Shown here: positions 7,335 through 16,210 of the stretch, piece by piece | How positions within the stretch are numbered: the stretch's first letter is position 1 | Layout: each line of letters begins with the position of its first letter | Source of the DNA: Microbispora corallina | Lineage (GTDB): Bacteria > Actinomycetota > Actinomycetes > Streptosporangiales > Streptosporangiaceae | NCBI RefSeq assembly: GCF_016863035.1 | Contig: NZ_BOOC01000001.1 | Coordinates: forward strand, 404,133 to 468,132 | Length of the DNA: 64,000 nucleotides | Direction of reading: 5' to 3' | The notes under the pieces: model-generated | Databases searched by the model: none | What the model saw: only the letters and a program-made list of their open reading frames with translations | What the model was told of the DNA's origin: nothing | Made by a program: the position numbers and the translations under genes

Positions 7335-7909
7335 ATGCGCAGCGTGACGTACTCGATGAGCGTCTCACTTGACGGCTACATCGTCGGGCCGGACGGCGAC
7401 TTCGAATGGACGGCGCCCGACGAGGACGTCTTTCGCCTCGCCACCGACCAGATACGAGAGGTCGGCGTGCACCTGATGGGACGGCGGCTGTACGAGACGA
7501 TGCTGTACTGGGAGACCGCCGACCAGGATCCATCCCTCGACGCCTTGATGCTCGAGTGGGCGGCGATCTGGAAGCGGCTCCCGAAGGTGGTGTTCTCCAC
7601 CACGCTGCCGGCGGTGCAGGGCAATGCCCGCCTGGCCTCCGGCGGCCTGGCGGAGGAGATCGAGCGGTTGCGAGCCGAGCCGGGGCGGGCGACATCGCGA
7701 TCGGCGGCGCGACTCTCGCCGCCGAGGCGGCCGCGTCGGGACTGATCGACGAGTACCGGGCCCGCGTCTACCCGGTGCTGGTCGGCGGTGGCATTCCGTT
7801 CTTCCCCCAGCGCGAGCGACGGGTGGATCTCGAACTCGTCGAGACCCGCACCTTCAGCTCGAAAGTCGTCTATCTCCGCTACCACGTGGCGCGCCAGGCC
7901 GTGTCGTAG
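7335..7909 (+). pseudogene. RibD/dihydrofolate-reductase-like protein, single frameshift
   Basis: ATG 7335 follows GGAGG. The first frame reads MRSVTYSMSVSLDGYIVGPD, HLMGRRLYETMLYW and EEIERLRAEPG, the N-terminal two thirds of a RibD C-terminal-domain reductase. At about 7683, in CCGGGGCGGGC, the frame must shift by one base, after which GDIAIGGATLAAEAAASGLI and VYPVLVGGGIPFFPQR complete the NADPH-binding fold to a stop at 7909. One missing G in the G run would restore a 191-codon gene reading AEPGAGDIAIGG. A homopolymer sequencing error is as likely as a true mutation. Confidence 0.85.
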
Positions 7910-8113
7910 AACGCCACCCCCCAGCGTGCCGCGGTTTTCCGCGTCGCCCGGAGGGCGGCGAACGATCCTCTCCGTGACGCAGGTCACATCCGGACCGCGT
8001 GAGGCGGCTGTCGATTTCCGGGGTGTCCGCACGACGACGTTCTGAGGCAGGACGCCACCGCCCACGCGGCGGACGGGCGCCGGCCCTACGGAACGCGGGA
8101 GAGGACACCGAGC

Positions 8114-9667
8114 ATGAGCAGTGACGAGGGACGCGCACAACGGGCCGGCACCCGGGAGTGGGTCGGACTGGCCGTCCTGGCCCTGCCCACCCTGCTGGTG
8201 TCGCTGGACATGTTCGTGATGCTGCTGGCCCTGCCGCACCTCAGCCGCGCGCTGCACGCCACCGGCGTCCAACAGCTGTGGATCATGGACGTGTACGGGT
8301 TCATGGTGGCCGGATTAATGGTCACCATGGGCGCCCTCGGCGACCGCATCGGCCGGCGGCGGCTCCTGCTCGCGGCCGCCCTCGTGTTCGGCCTCGCCTC
8401 CGTTGGTGCCGCCTGGTCCACCAGCCCGCTCATGCTGATCGCTCTGCGGGCGCTGCTGGGCATCGCGGGGGCCGCGCTCACGCCGTCGACGCTGGCGTTG
8501 ATCAGCCACCTGTTCCGGGATCCGCGGCAGAAGGCCGGCGCCATCGGGATCTGGGCGGGATGCTTCACGGTGGGCGCGATCATCGGGCCGATCGTGGGCG
8601 GGGCGATGCTGGAGCGCTTCTGGTGGGGGTCGGTGTTCCTGCTGGGAGTGCCGGCGATGGCGCTGCTGCTGGCCGTCGGGCCGGCGCTGGTCCCCGAGTA
8701 CCGCGACGAAGCGGCGGGCCGGCTGGACCTGCGCAGCGTCGTGCTGTCCCTAGCCGCCGTCCTCCCCGCGATCCAGGGTGTGAAGTCCTTCGCCCGGGAC
8801 GGCTGGGGGGTGACCCCGGCCCTGCTGCTGGCGGCCGGACTCGCGTTCGGTGCGCTGTTCGTGCGGCGCCAGCGCCGGCTCGCCGACCCGCTGGTGGACC
8901 TGCGGCTGTTCGCGAGCCGTACCTTCAGCGCCACGCTGGGCAGCATGCTCGCGTACTCGACGCTGTCCGGCGGCACGATGGTGCTGGTCGCGCAGTACTT
9001 CCAGCTCGTGGACGGCCTGCCCCCACTGCGGGCCGGCCTCGCGCTGGCGCCGGGCATGGCAGCCTCCGTGGCCGGGTTTCAGATCGCGCCGCTGCTGGCC
9101 CGCCGGGTCCGGCCCGCGTTCCTGATCGCCGGGGGGATCCTCATCACGGTCACCGGCCTCCTCGTGATGACCCGGTCCGACACCTCCGGCGCCTGGGTGC
9201 TGATCGTCGGCTTCCTGGTGAGCTGCCTGGGCACCGCTCCGCTGGTCACGCTGGGCACCAACCTGATCGTCGGCGCCGCGCCACCCGAGCGGGCCGGGTC
9301 CGCCGCGGCCCTGGGGCAGACGGCCGGAGAGTTCGGGTACGCGCTGGGCGTCGCGGTGCTCGGCAGCGTCCTGACCGTGGTGTACCGTTCCCGCATCCCG
9401 GCCGGTGCGCCACCGGCCGCCCGGGACAGCATCGCCGGTGCCACGCAGGCGGCATCCCACCTGCCGGCGCCCGCCGGCCGCGCCCTGCTGTCCGCGGCGC
9501 ACGAGGCGTTCGTGGCCGGGCTGCACACCGCGGCCGGGCTCAGCGCCGCGATCCTCTTCGCGACGGCGGTCCTGCTGGCCGTGGTCCTGCGGCACCTGCC
9601 GCCGCTCGGGCAGCCGCCCTCCGATCCCGCGCCGGCCGAAGCGGCGCTCGCGGAATCCGTCCAATAG
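8114..9667 (+). CDS. MFS drug:H+ antiporter, DHA2 family (14 TM)
   Basis: A 517-residue exporter of the QacA/EmrB type. Motif A is clear (GALGDRIGRRRLLL), motif D1 reads LDMFVMLLALPHL at the end of helix 1, and motif C is in GIWAGCFTVGAIIGPIVGG. Hydrophobicity suggests 14 helices, with the acidic motif-D residue used in cation export. It would pump lipophilic compounds out in exchange for protons. It is followed after 46 bp by the DGPF protein and the ECF42 sigma factor, so it may be part of, or a target of, that regulon. RBS GGAGAGG lies upstream of ATG 8114. Confidence 0.9.
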   Translation: MSSDEGRAQRAGTREWVGLAVLALPTLLVSLDMFVMLLALPHLSRALHATGVQQLWIMDVYGFMVAGLMVTMGALGDRIGRRRLLLAAALVFGLASVGAAWSTSPLMLIALRALLGIAGAALTPSTLALISHLFRDPRQKAGAIGIWAGCFTVGAIIGPIVGGAMLERFWWGSVFLLGVPAMALLLAVGPALVPEYRDEAAGRLDLRSVVLSLAAVLPAIQGVKSFARDGWGVTPALLLAAGLAFGALFVRRQRRLADPLVDLRLFASRTFSATLGSMLAYSTLSGGTMVLVAQYFQLVDGLPPLRAGLALAPGMAASVAGFQIAPLLARRVRPAFLIAGGILITVTGLLVMTRSDTSGAWVLIVGFLVSCLGTAPLVTLGTNLIVGAAPPERAGSAAALGQTAGEFGYALGVAVLGSVLTVVYRSRIPAGAPPAARDSIAGATQAASHLPAPAGRALLSAAHEAFVAGLHTAAGLSAAILFATAVLLAVVLRHLPPLGQPPSDPAPAEAALAESVQ

Positions 9668-9713
9668 CTCCCCGAATCCATCCAGTAAGAAGTCCAGTAC
9701 GAAAGGAACTGAC

Positions 9714-10043
9714 ATGACCCAGTACGCGATCCTGCTGTACGCGCCTGCTCCGGCGGACGTCGCCGACATGCCGGCCGAGGAGATGGAGGCCCACATGCGC
9801 CACTCCGACGACGTCGAGGAACTCGGCGGCCACATCGTGAGCGGGTACGCCCTGCACTCGAGTGCCATGGCTACCTCGGTACGCGGGGACACGGTCACCG
9901 ACGGGCCGTTCATCGAGGCCAAGGAGGTCATCGCGGGCTTCTACATCCTGGAGGCGCGGGACCTGGACCACGCGTTGGAGATCAGCAGACGGAACCCGGC
10001 GACCTGGCGCGGCGGCGTCGAGATCCGCCCGCTGCTGGGATGA
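9714..10043 (+). CDS. YCII-related (DGPF domain) protein
   Basis: A 109-residue protein beginning MTQYAILLYAPAPADVADMP. It carries the family-naming DGPF motif in VTDGPFIEAKEVIAGFYILE and the terminal GGVEIRPLLG. DGPF proteins have a dimeric ferredoxin-like fold and are the usual genomic partners of ECF42 sigma factors; enzymatic role unproven. Start ATG 9714 follows AAAGGAACTGAC. Its stop codon overlaps the start of the sigma-factor gene (ATGA), so the two are translationally coupled. Confidence 0.92.
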   Translation: MTQYAILLYAPAPADVADMPAEEMEAHMRHSDDVEELGGHIVSGYALHSSAMATSVRGDTVTDGPFIEAKEVIAGFYILEARDLDHALEISRRNPATWRGGVEIRPLLG

Positions 10044-11320
10044 CCGACGCCGGTACGGGCGGGGTCCACCGGGCCGTCGGGGACGCGCACCGGGACCACT
10101 GGGCGCTGATACTCGCCGCGACGACCCGGGTCACCCGCGACCTCGACCTGGCGGAGGAGTGCGTCCAGGAGGCGTTCGCGCAGGCCGTGGCCGGGTGGGC
10201 CCGCGACGGCACCCCGGACAACCCGGCGGCCTGGCTGGTCACCACCGCCCGGCGCCGGGCCCTGGACGCGATCCGCCGGGAGCAGGTGTTGCGGGCGAAG
10301 CTGCCGCTGCTCGCAATGCCGGACGAGACCGGCGGTGCCGCCGCGGATCCCGGCGACCACATCCCGGACGACCGGCTGCGCCTCGTGTTCACCTGCTGCC
10401 ATCCGGCGCTGGCCCCGGACGCACGGGTGGCGCTCACGCTCCGGCTGGTCTGCGGGGTCGGCACCGGCGACGTCGCGCGCGCGTTCCTGGTCTCCGAGGC
10501 GACCATGGCGGCCCGGATCACCCGCGCCAAGAAGAAGATCGCGGCGGCGCGGATCCCGTTCCGGGTGCCGAAGGCGAAGGACCTGCCGGAGCGGCTCGAC
10601 GCGGTCCTGTCGGCCGTCCACCTGCTCTACACGACCGGGCACACCGCGCCCTCCGGCGACCGGCTGCTGCGCGACGACCTGGTGGAGCGGGCGGTGCGTC
10701 TGTGCCGGACGCTGCACGCGCTGATGCCCGACGAGCCGGAGGTGTCCGGGCTGCTCGCGCTCGTGCTGCTCACCGACGCCCGGCGGGCCACCCGTACCGA
10801 CGCGAGCGGCCGGCTCCTGCTCCTGGAGGAGCAGGACCGTACCCGCTGGGACCGCGCCGCCATCGCGGAGGGGCGGGAGCTGGTGCTGCGCGGCATGCGG
10901 CTGGGCCGTCCCGGCCGCTACCTCCTGCAGGCCGCGATCGCCGCGCTGCACGCCGAGGCGGCCCGGTACGACGACACCGACTGGCCGCAGATCGTCACCC
11001 TGTACGACGCGCTGCGTCAGGTGTGGCCGTCCCCGGTCGTCGAGCTGAACCGGGCGGTGGCACTGGCCATGGCGACGGACGCGGCCACCGGGCTGCGGGA
11101 GGTGGCGGCGCTGGAGGGCGACCCGCGGCTGGCCCGGTACCACTACCTCGCGGCGATCAAGGCGGACCTGCTGCGCCGGCTGGGCCGGTACGACGAGGCC
11201 GTGGCCGCATACCGTACGGCCCTGGAGCTGACCGGCAACGCCGCGGAACGGGAGTACCTGGCCGGCCGGCTCGCCGAGCTGTCCGACGCCGGGGACCCGC
11301 GCGGCGATCAGCCGGAGTGA
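10040..11320 (+). CDS. ECF42-group RNA polymerase sigma factor with C-terminal TPR-like extension
   Basis: A 426-residue protein, about twice the length of a plain ECF sigma factor. Region 2 lies near residues 10-80 (DLAEECVQEAFAQAVAGW). The ECF42 hallmark DDRLRLVFTCCHPAL precedes region 4 (LRLVCGVGTGDVARAFLV, then ARITRAKKKI). From about 180 to the end is the helical SnoaL/TPR-like extension (YTTGHTAPSGDRLLRDDLVE, YDALRQVWPSPVVELNRAVA) that in this group replaces an anti-sigma factor and tunes activity. Coupled to the DGPF gene by a 4-bp overlap; the MFS pump lies upstream in the same direction. Confidence 0.93.
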   Translation: MTDAGTGGVHRAVGDAHRDHWALILAATTRVTRDLDLAEECVQEAFAQAVAGWARDGTPDNPAAWLVTTARRRALDAIRREQVLRAKLPLLAMPDETGGAAADPGDHIPDDRLRLVFTCCHPALAPDARVALTLRLVCGVGTGDVARAFLVSEATMAARITRAKKKIAAARIPFRVPKAKDLPERLDAVLSAVHLLYTTGHTAPSGDRLLRDDLVERAVRLCRTLHALMPDEPEVSGLLALVLLTDARRATRTDASGRLLLLEEQDRTRWDRAAIAEGRELVLRGMRLGRPGRYLLQAAIAALHAEAARYDDTDWPQIVTLYDALRQVWPSPVVELNRAVALAMATDAATGLREVAALEGDPRLARYHYLAAIKADLLRRLGRYDEAVAAYRTALELTGNAAEREYLAGRLAELSDAGDPRGDQPE

Positions 11321-11373
11321 GGGGCGTGGTAATTCGATTGACACCGGGGAGGGGCGGTCTGGAGGGTGGACCG

Positions 11374-13059
11374 GTGTTCGACGATCTGCCGCCGGATGTG
11401 CGCGCGGCCTTCGGGGTCACATCGGGGCCGGCGAGGCGGCTACCCGGAGGAGGTGGCACCAGCTGGCAGGCCGGTGGCCTGGTCCTCAAGCCCGCCCGGC
11501 ATCCCGGTGTGGCGTCGTGGCTGGCGGAGGTCTTCGCCGATCTGCGCGGTCCCGGGTTCCGGGTGCCGCGGCCGGTGCGGGCGGCCGACGGCTCATGGGT
11601 CGCCGGCGGGTGGGCGGCGTGGACCGCGGTCGAGGGCACGCCGGAGCCGGTGGCGCGGTGGCCGGACCTCGTCGCGGCCAGCCGGGCCTTCCACGCCGCC
11701 CTGGCCGGTGTCCCCGCGCCTCGCTGGCTGGGACGCGGCCGGAGCCGTTGGGAGGTCGCCGAGCGGGTGGCGTGGGATCAGGCCGAGGTCGAGCTGGCGC
11801 CGGAGCTGTCGGATCTGGTGGACGAGTTGCGGGCCGCCACCCGGCCGGTGCGGTTGCCCGACCAGCTCGTGCACAGTGACATCGCGGGCAACGTGCTGTT
11901 CGCGCCCGGTCAGCCACCGGCGGTGATCGACTTCTCACCGAGCCGGCGGCCCGCGGGGTATGCGCTGGCGGTCGCCGCCGTGGACCTGCTGGCCTGGTCC
12001 GGGGCGTCGCCCGGCATCCTGGACGAACTCGCCGGCGAGGACGACATCGACCAACTGTTGCTGCGCGCCCTGATATGGCGCCTGGTCACCGAGTCGCTCG
12101 GGCGTCCCGACCCGGACAGCAGGCAGGCGGTCCGCCAGGCCAACGAATGGGTGGCCGAACTGCTGCTGTCGCGCGTGTCCGGCCGGCCCGCGGCCACAGG
12201 GCCGTCGACGGACGCCGAGATCGCCGAGATGGCCGGCCGCGCACTCGGCTGCGAGATCGCCGGGTTGCGGCCGGTCGCGGGCGGGCACAGCAGATCTCAG
12301 GCGCGGATCGCCGACCGGGCCGGGGGCGGTTCGGTCTTCGTCAAGGTGGGCGGGATCGCCGCCGAGCTCGGCACGGAGCTCGCGGTGTACGAGGCGCTGG
12401 GCGACCGGCCGTTCCTGCCGCGGCTGCTGGCGAGCACACGCGAACCGCTGCCGATGCTCGTCCTGGAGACGCTGGAGCCGGAGCACTGGCTCCGCGAGTG
12501 GACCCCCGGCCTCGTCGCGGCCACCCGGGAGCTCCTCCACGAGGTGCACACGCTGCCCGCGCCGCCCGGCGTGCCGGTGCTGCGGGCGAGGCCCAACCCC
12601 TGGGAGGCCGTCGCCGCCGACCCCGCACGCCTGCTGCGCATGCACGTCTGCTCCCGGCGATGGCTGGACGACCACCTGGACACGCTGCACGCCGCGGCCG
12701 CAGAGGCGCCCGTTGAAGGGGACCGCCTGATCCACCGCGATGTGCGCGCCGCGAACGTGTGGTGCCACGGCGGCCGGCTGGTGCTGGCCGACTGGGCGTC
12801 GGCGGCGATCGGCGATCCTTGGCTCGACCACCACCTGTGGCTCGTCGCCCTGCACGCCGAAGGCGGCCCCGCGCCGGACGCCGGCCAGGGACCGCACGCG
12901 GCCGGCCATGCCGCCCTGATCGCCGGGCAACAGCCCCTGCTCACCCCGGCGCGCGACGCGGACCCGATCCTGTTCGAGCAACGCCGGCGCCGCCTCACCG
13001 CCGCCCTGTCCTGGGCCGCCGGGCTCCTGGACATCCCGCCCCCGCAGCCGGCCGGTTGA
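11374..13059 (+). CDS. two-domain kinase-fold protein (TIGR02569-like + aminoglycoside phosphotransferase-like)
   Basis: A 561-residue protein with two consecutive phosphotransferase folds. The first (1-265) starts VFDDLPPDVRAAFGVTSGPA with a GGGGTSWQ loop and LVLKPAR lysine, and has a catalytic loop LVHSDIAGNVLF plus VIDFSPS. The second (about 285-555) has GGHSRSQARI, VFVKVGG, catalytic loop LIHRDVRAANVW and LADWAS. Both keep HxDxxxxN and a metal-binding Asp. Start GTG 11374 follows GGAGGG; longer readings upstream overlap the sigma-factor gene. Substrates may be a small alcohol or sugar; the first domain family is only known by sequence. Resistance cannot be concluded. Confidence 0.75.
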   Translation: MFDDLPPDVRAAFGVTSGPARRLPGGGGTSWQAGGLVLKPARHPGVASWLAEVFADLRGPGFRVPRPVRAADGSWVAGGWAAWTAVEGTPEPVARWPDLVAASRAFHAALAGVPAPRWLGRGRSRWEVAERVAWDQAEVELAPELSDLVDELRAATRPVRLPDQLVHSDIAGNVLFAPGQPPAVIDFSPSRRPAGYALAVAAVDLLAWSGASPGILDELAGEDDIDQLLLRALIWRLVTESLGRPDPDSRQAVRQANEWVAELLLSRVSGRPAATGPSTDAEIAEMAGRALGCEIAGLRPVAGGHSRSQARIADRAGGGSVFVKVGGIAAELGTELAVYEALGDRPFLPRLLASTREPLPMLVLETLEPEHWLREWTPGLVAATRELLHEVHTLPAPPGVPVLRARPNPWEAVAADPARLLRMHVCSRRWLDDHLDTLHAAAAEAPVEGDRLIHRDVRAANVWCHGGRLVLADWASAAIGDPWLDHHLWLVALHAEGGPAPDAGQGPHAAGHAALIAGQQPLLTPARDADPILFEQRRRRLTAALSWAAGLLDIPPPQPAG

Positions 13060-13113
13060 GCCGCGACGCCACTCACGCCGGCCCCAGCGCGTCCGCCGGC
13101 TCCCCGGGATCCG

Positions 13114-13836
13114 TTATCGCGAGGTCAGGACGCAGAACTCGTGGCCGTCGGGATCGGCCATGACCACCCACTCGACGTCGCCCTGACCGATGTCGACGCG
13201 CGTCGCCCCGAGGGAGAGGAGACGCTCGACCTCCGCCTGCTGATCACCGCCGGCGGGTGGGGCGAGGTCGAAATGCAGCCGGTACTTCCCGGTCTTCGGC
13301 GCGAACGGCGGACCACCCCAGGTGATCTTCGGTCCACCGTGCGGCGAGCGGATCGCGGTCTCCTGGTCCTGGTCCCAGACCAGCGGCCAGCCCAGCGCCT
13401 TGCTCCAGAAGTACCCGGTCTCCTGCGAACCGTCGCAGGAGACCGCCCCGATGAACGGGCAGTCGGCCAGGAACGCGTTGCCGGGCTCGGTGACGCAGAA
13501 CTCGTTGCCCTCGGGATCGGCGAGCACGACGTGCCCCTCCTCCGGACGCTGGCCGATATCGATGTGCCGGGCTCCGAGCCCGATCGCTCTCGCCACCGTC
13601 CGCTGCTGGTCCTCAAGGGACGTGCTCGTGAGATCGAAGTGCATCTGGTTCTGGCCGGTCTTCTGCTCCTGGGACGGAAGGAAGCGGATCCGGAACCCGG
13701 TGTCGTCGTCCGGCACGAGCGCGACGCCGTCCTGCGGGTCGCCGCTCATCTCCCAGCCCAGGACGCCGGCCCAGAAGCCCGCGAGGCCGAGGGGGTCGTG
13801 CGCGTCGAAGCAGAGTGCCCGAAGGTGACACGTCAT
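13114..13836 (-). CDS. VOC superfamily protein with two glyoxalase-like domains
   Basis: Starting at ATG 13836 (MTCHLRALCFDAHDPLGLAG) behind GGAG, the 240-residue protein has two halves of the same fold: residues 1-120 and 121-240. Each ends with a near-identical strand, VVLADPEGNEFCV and VVMADPDGHEFCVL, the usual metal-site Glu position. Repeated FWxxVLGW/FWSKALGW helices support a tandem duplication. VOC proteins bind or modify small molecules, often conferring resistance by sequestration; substrate unknown. It converges with the kinase-fold gene, 54 bp apart. Confidence 0.85.
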   Translation of the reverse strand: MTCHLRALCFDAHDPLGLAGFWAGVLGWEMSGDPQDGVALVPDDDTGFRIRFLPSQEQKTGQNQMHFDLTSTSLEDQQRTVARAIGLGARHIDIGQRPEEGHVVLADPEGNEFCVTEPGNAFLADCPFIGAVSCDGSQETGYFWSKALGWPLVWDQDQETAIRSPHGGPKITWGGPPFAPKTGKYRLHFDLAPPAGGDQQAEVERLLSLGATRVDIGQGDVEWVVMADPDGHEFCVLTSR

Positions 13837-14101
13837 TTCGCTCCGCACCTCCGATCTGCTGATTCGCCGCCGTGAAAAGGGCACACCCCGCGCCCAGGGA
13901 GAAAGCTAACTCCACGCGCGCGGGACCCGCCACGGAATATGGGCGGCACCCGGTCAGGCCGGCAGGCGGACGACCGGCCGGGCGGCGCCCCCTTCGCCCG
14001 CGGAAGCCGCTCCCGGGTACCGCGCCCGCTCCGCGCGCGGTTCGCGACGTTCGGACCTACGCTGGTCGTACCAGCCGTCCGGATCGCGATGCGGAGCGAA
14101 C

Positions 14102-14662
14102 ATGGCCGTCATGGAGGTCGCGAGATCGTACGCGGCAGCCGAGGATAACCGGACCATCCGTGAAGATCATTATGTCCTCGCCGTTCTGAACGAGGACGAG
14201 CAGGCCCGGCGCATGCTCACGGGGTGCGGTTTCATCCCGCCGGAGCCCGTACGGCACGACCCCCACGGGACCTTCACCATCGCCCCGACGCTCACGCACC
14301 ACCTCCACTGGACCGACGGGCTGTACCTGGGGCTCGGCGAGACCGTCAACCGCAACCTCTGCTTCCTGCTGAGCTGCCTGATCGGCCCGGGCGGGCTCTA
14401 CCGGTGGCTCCGTAGGAACGGCGCCGACTGCGACGCGCTGTGCCGTGACCTGACCGCCGAGCTCGGGCTGGACGAGTCCCTCCGCACCCGGATCGTCCAC
14501 TGGTCCGACGAGGTGCTCCACCTCGACGCCGCGGAGGGCGCGGCGCTCATGAGAGAGCTGCGCTCACAGGGCCGCCGCTTCATGATGAACAGGAAGGACG
14601 ACGGAACCTTCGTGGTGATCCCTGAAGCCGTCCGGCCCGAGACCGGGAACGGGCCCGCCTGA
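14102..14662 (+). CDS. stand-alone Clp N-terminal (Clp-R) domain protein
   Basis: A 186-residue protein that resembles the double Clp N-domain without any AAA+ module. The first repeat is EVARSYAAAEDNRTIREDHYVLAVL with LLTGCGF-like loop; the second is ETVNRNLCFLLSCLIGPGGL with RWLRRNGADCDALCRDLTAE. In ClpA/ClpC these repeats bind adaptors and substrates. A free-standing version could act as an adaptor or decoy, but that is inference. ATG 14102 follows GGAGCGAAC. The C-terminal 35 residues are unrelated and basic. Confidence 0.6.
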   Translation: MAVMEVARSYAAAEDNRTIREDHYVLAVLNEDEQARRMLTGCGFIPPEPVRHDPHGTFTIAPTLTHHLHWTDGLYLGLGETVNRNLCFLLSCLIGPGGLYRWLRRNGADCDALCRDLTAELGLDESLRTRIVHWSDEVLHLDAAEGAALMRELRSQGRRFMMNRKDDGTFVVIPEAVRPETGNGPA

Positions 14663-14842
14663 CGGCGGAGCCGGCGGGCCGGCCGGACGTCCCGGCAGTT
14701 GGGCGGGAGGACAGCCGCACATGGCCCAAAAGGGAAGCAGCCGGCGGCTTTTGGGCGGCGTGAGACCCCGGCGGGACCGGCCGATGGCACTGCGCTGGGT
14801 AGAGTCGGAGGAACTGTCGGTTCCGAGCGCCGAAGGCATCCC

Positions 14843-15370
14843 ATGACCACTTATTGGGATCTCAAGCACCGGTTGGGCGACGCGATCAACGCTCATGACA
14901 TCCAGGGTGTGCTCGACTGCTACAGCCCGGACGCCGTCTACGTGGCGCCGTCGGGCGTGGCGGAAGGACACGAGCAGATCGCCTGGTTCTACGAGCAGTT
15001 CTTCACGGCCTTCGCGGACTTCCACGCGACGGCCTGGTTCGAGCTCGGCGACTGCGACAACCCCGCGGTCACCGAGTGGACGTACACCGGCACCCACACG
15101 GGGCCCATCCTCCTGCCGGACGGGCGGGAGATAGGGCCGACGGGACGCCACGTGAGTCTCCGCGCCACCTGCTCCACCTATGTCGAGAACGGCAAGATCA
15201 CCACGCATCGTGAGTACTTCGACCAGCTGGAGCTCTACACCCAGCTCGGCTTCGGCCTGACCGACCTCAAGCAGGAGACGGTGGACGAGACGCCTCCGGC
15301 CGGACCGGCGCATCCCCCGTTCCACTCCACCCCGCGCCGCAAGACGCTGGGCATCTTCGGCAGACGTTGA
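14843..15370 (+). CDS. SnoaL-like / NTF2-fold protein
   Basis: A 175-residue protein with a cone-shaped NTF2 fold: an N-terminal helix (DLKHRLGDAINAHDIQGVLD), CYSPDAVYVAPSG, helix AWFYEQFFTAFADFHAT, then strands EWTYTGTHTGPILL and THREYFDQLELYTQLG. Family members are polyketide cyclases, isomerases or of unknown role. The C-terminal 30 residues (PPAGPAHPPFHSTPRRKT) look disordered. ATG 14843 has GAAGG ten bases upstream. No biosynthetic genes are nearby, so a general stress or catabolic role is more likely than antibiotic cyclisation. Confidence 0.8.
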   Translation: MTTYWDLKHRLGDAINAHDIQGVLDCYSPDAVYVAPSGVAEGHEQIAWFYEQFFTAFADFHATAWFELGDCDNPAVTEWTYTGTHTGPILLPDGREIGPTGRHVSLRATCSTYVENGKITTHREYFDQLELYTQLGFGLTDLKQETVDETPPAGPAHPPFHSTPRRKTLGIFGRR

Positions 15371-15380
15371 CTTCTCCGGC

Positions 15381-15404
15381 GCCGCCGCCCGCGCGGGCGG
15401 CGGC
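15381..15404. terminator. bidirectional hairpin terminator
   Basis: A perfect 24-bp palindrome (arms GCCGCCGCCCGC and its complement) starts 11 bp after the stop of the NTF2-fold gene and 20 bp before the stop of the converging TMEM175-like gene, so it can end both transcripts. No U-tract, as usual in actinomycetes. Confidence 0.7.
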
Positions 15405-15424
15405 ATGGCTCCCGGCGAACGGCG

Positions 15425-16039
15425 TCAGGCGGCGCGGCGCGTGAGCAGGCGGTTCGAGATGGCCGGGGCGACGATCGTGAGCAGCCAGAAGTACTTGGCC
15501 CACGACGTGCTGACGAAGCTCACCGGGATCGAGAGCAGGAACACCGCCGCCGCCGTGCCCGCGCCCACCAGCAACCGCCTCATGGCGTGCGGAGGCGCCT
15601 CCGGGCGCATGAGATGCGCGCGGATCGCGTGCCGCGCCATCAGGACCAGGAGCGACGCGATCCCGCTGATGACGACGGCGTACAGGACGGGACCCAGGAC
15701 GAAGCGGCCGTCCTCGTTGTCCACCCGGGTGGCGAACGGCACGATCACGATCAGGAACAGCCAGCCGAGGTTGTACCGCCGCAGCGCCGCGTCCACCACG
15801 TGGATCTTCCGGAAGTACTGGTGGTGGGCGAGCCAGAACGCGGCGATGACGGCGAAGCTGATCACGAAGTTCAGGTACTCGTCGGGCAGCAACTCCACGA
15901 ACCGGCGCCAGACCTCGGTGTTCGTCTCGCCGTGCGGCACCGGCAGTTCCAGCGCGAGCAGCGTCATCGCGATGGCGATCACGGCGTCGGAGAAGAAGAC
16001 CAGCCGTTCCCGGACGTGCTGCCGGTCCTCTTCGTCCAT
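15425..16039 (-). CDS. TMEM175-family (DUF1211) membrane protein
   Basis: From ATG 16039 (MDEEDRQHVRERLVFFSDAV) the 204-residue protein has six predicted helices. The first carries the family signature FSDAVIAIAMTLLALELPVP, lining the pore in TMEM175 potassium channels; later helices include LNFVISFAVIAAFWLAHHQY and LGWLFLIVIVPFATR. Bacterial homologues form K+-permeable tetramers. Frame-compatible starts at 16081 (GTG) and 16120 (ATG) would add up to 27 residues; 16039 is chosen for the domain start and an AGGAG upstream, though spacing is long. Divergent from the acetyltransferase at 16211. Confidence 0.85.
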   Translation of the reverse strand: MDEEDRQHVRERLVFFSDAVIAIAMTLLALELPVPHGETNTEVWRRFVELLPDEYLNFVISFAVIAAFWLAHHQYFRKIHVVDAALRRYNLGWLFLIVIVPFATRVDNEDGRFVLGPVLYAVVISGIASLLVLMARHAIRAHLMRPEAPPHAMRRLLVGAGTAAAVFLLSIPVSFVSTSWAKYFWLLTIVAPAISNRLLTRRAA

Positions 16040-16210
16040 GAAGTGAGGGTTCTCCTGGACGTCGGTCCTGTCCTGATCCACCACGCGTCGTAGTGTGCCA
16101 CGGACACGGGCGGCGCTCATGGGCCCGGAGTCAGCCCGATGCCGACCGGGCCTGTTGGACACGGGGATATCCGCTGGACGGCGGGACACGGGAACAGGTA
16201 GGACACAGCG

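Noticed and set aside
9862..11373. A 1065-codon frame that would extend the double kinase gene upstream
   Set aside because: The extension overlaps the DGPF and ECF42 genes in another frame and is Arg/Gly/Pro-rich; similarity and an RBS begin only at GTG 11374.
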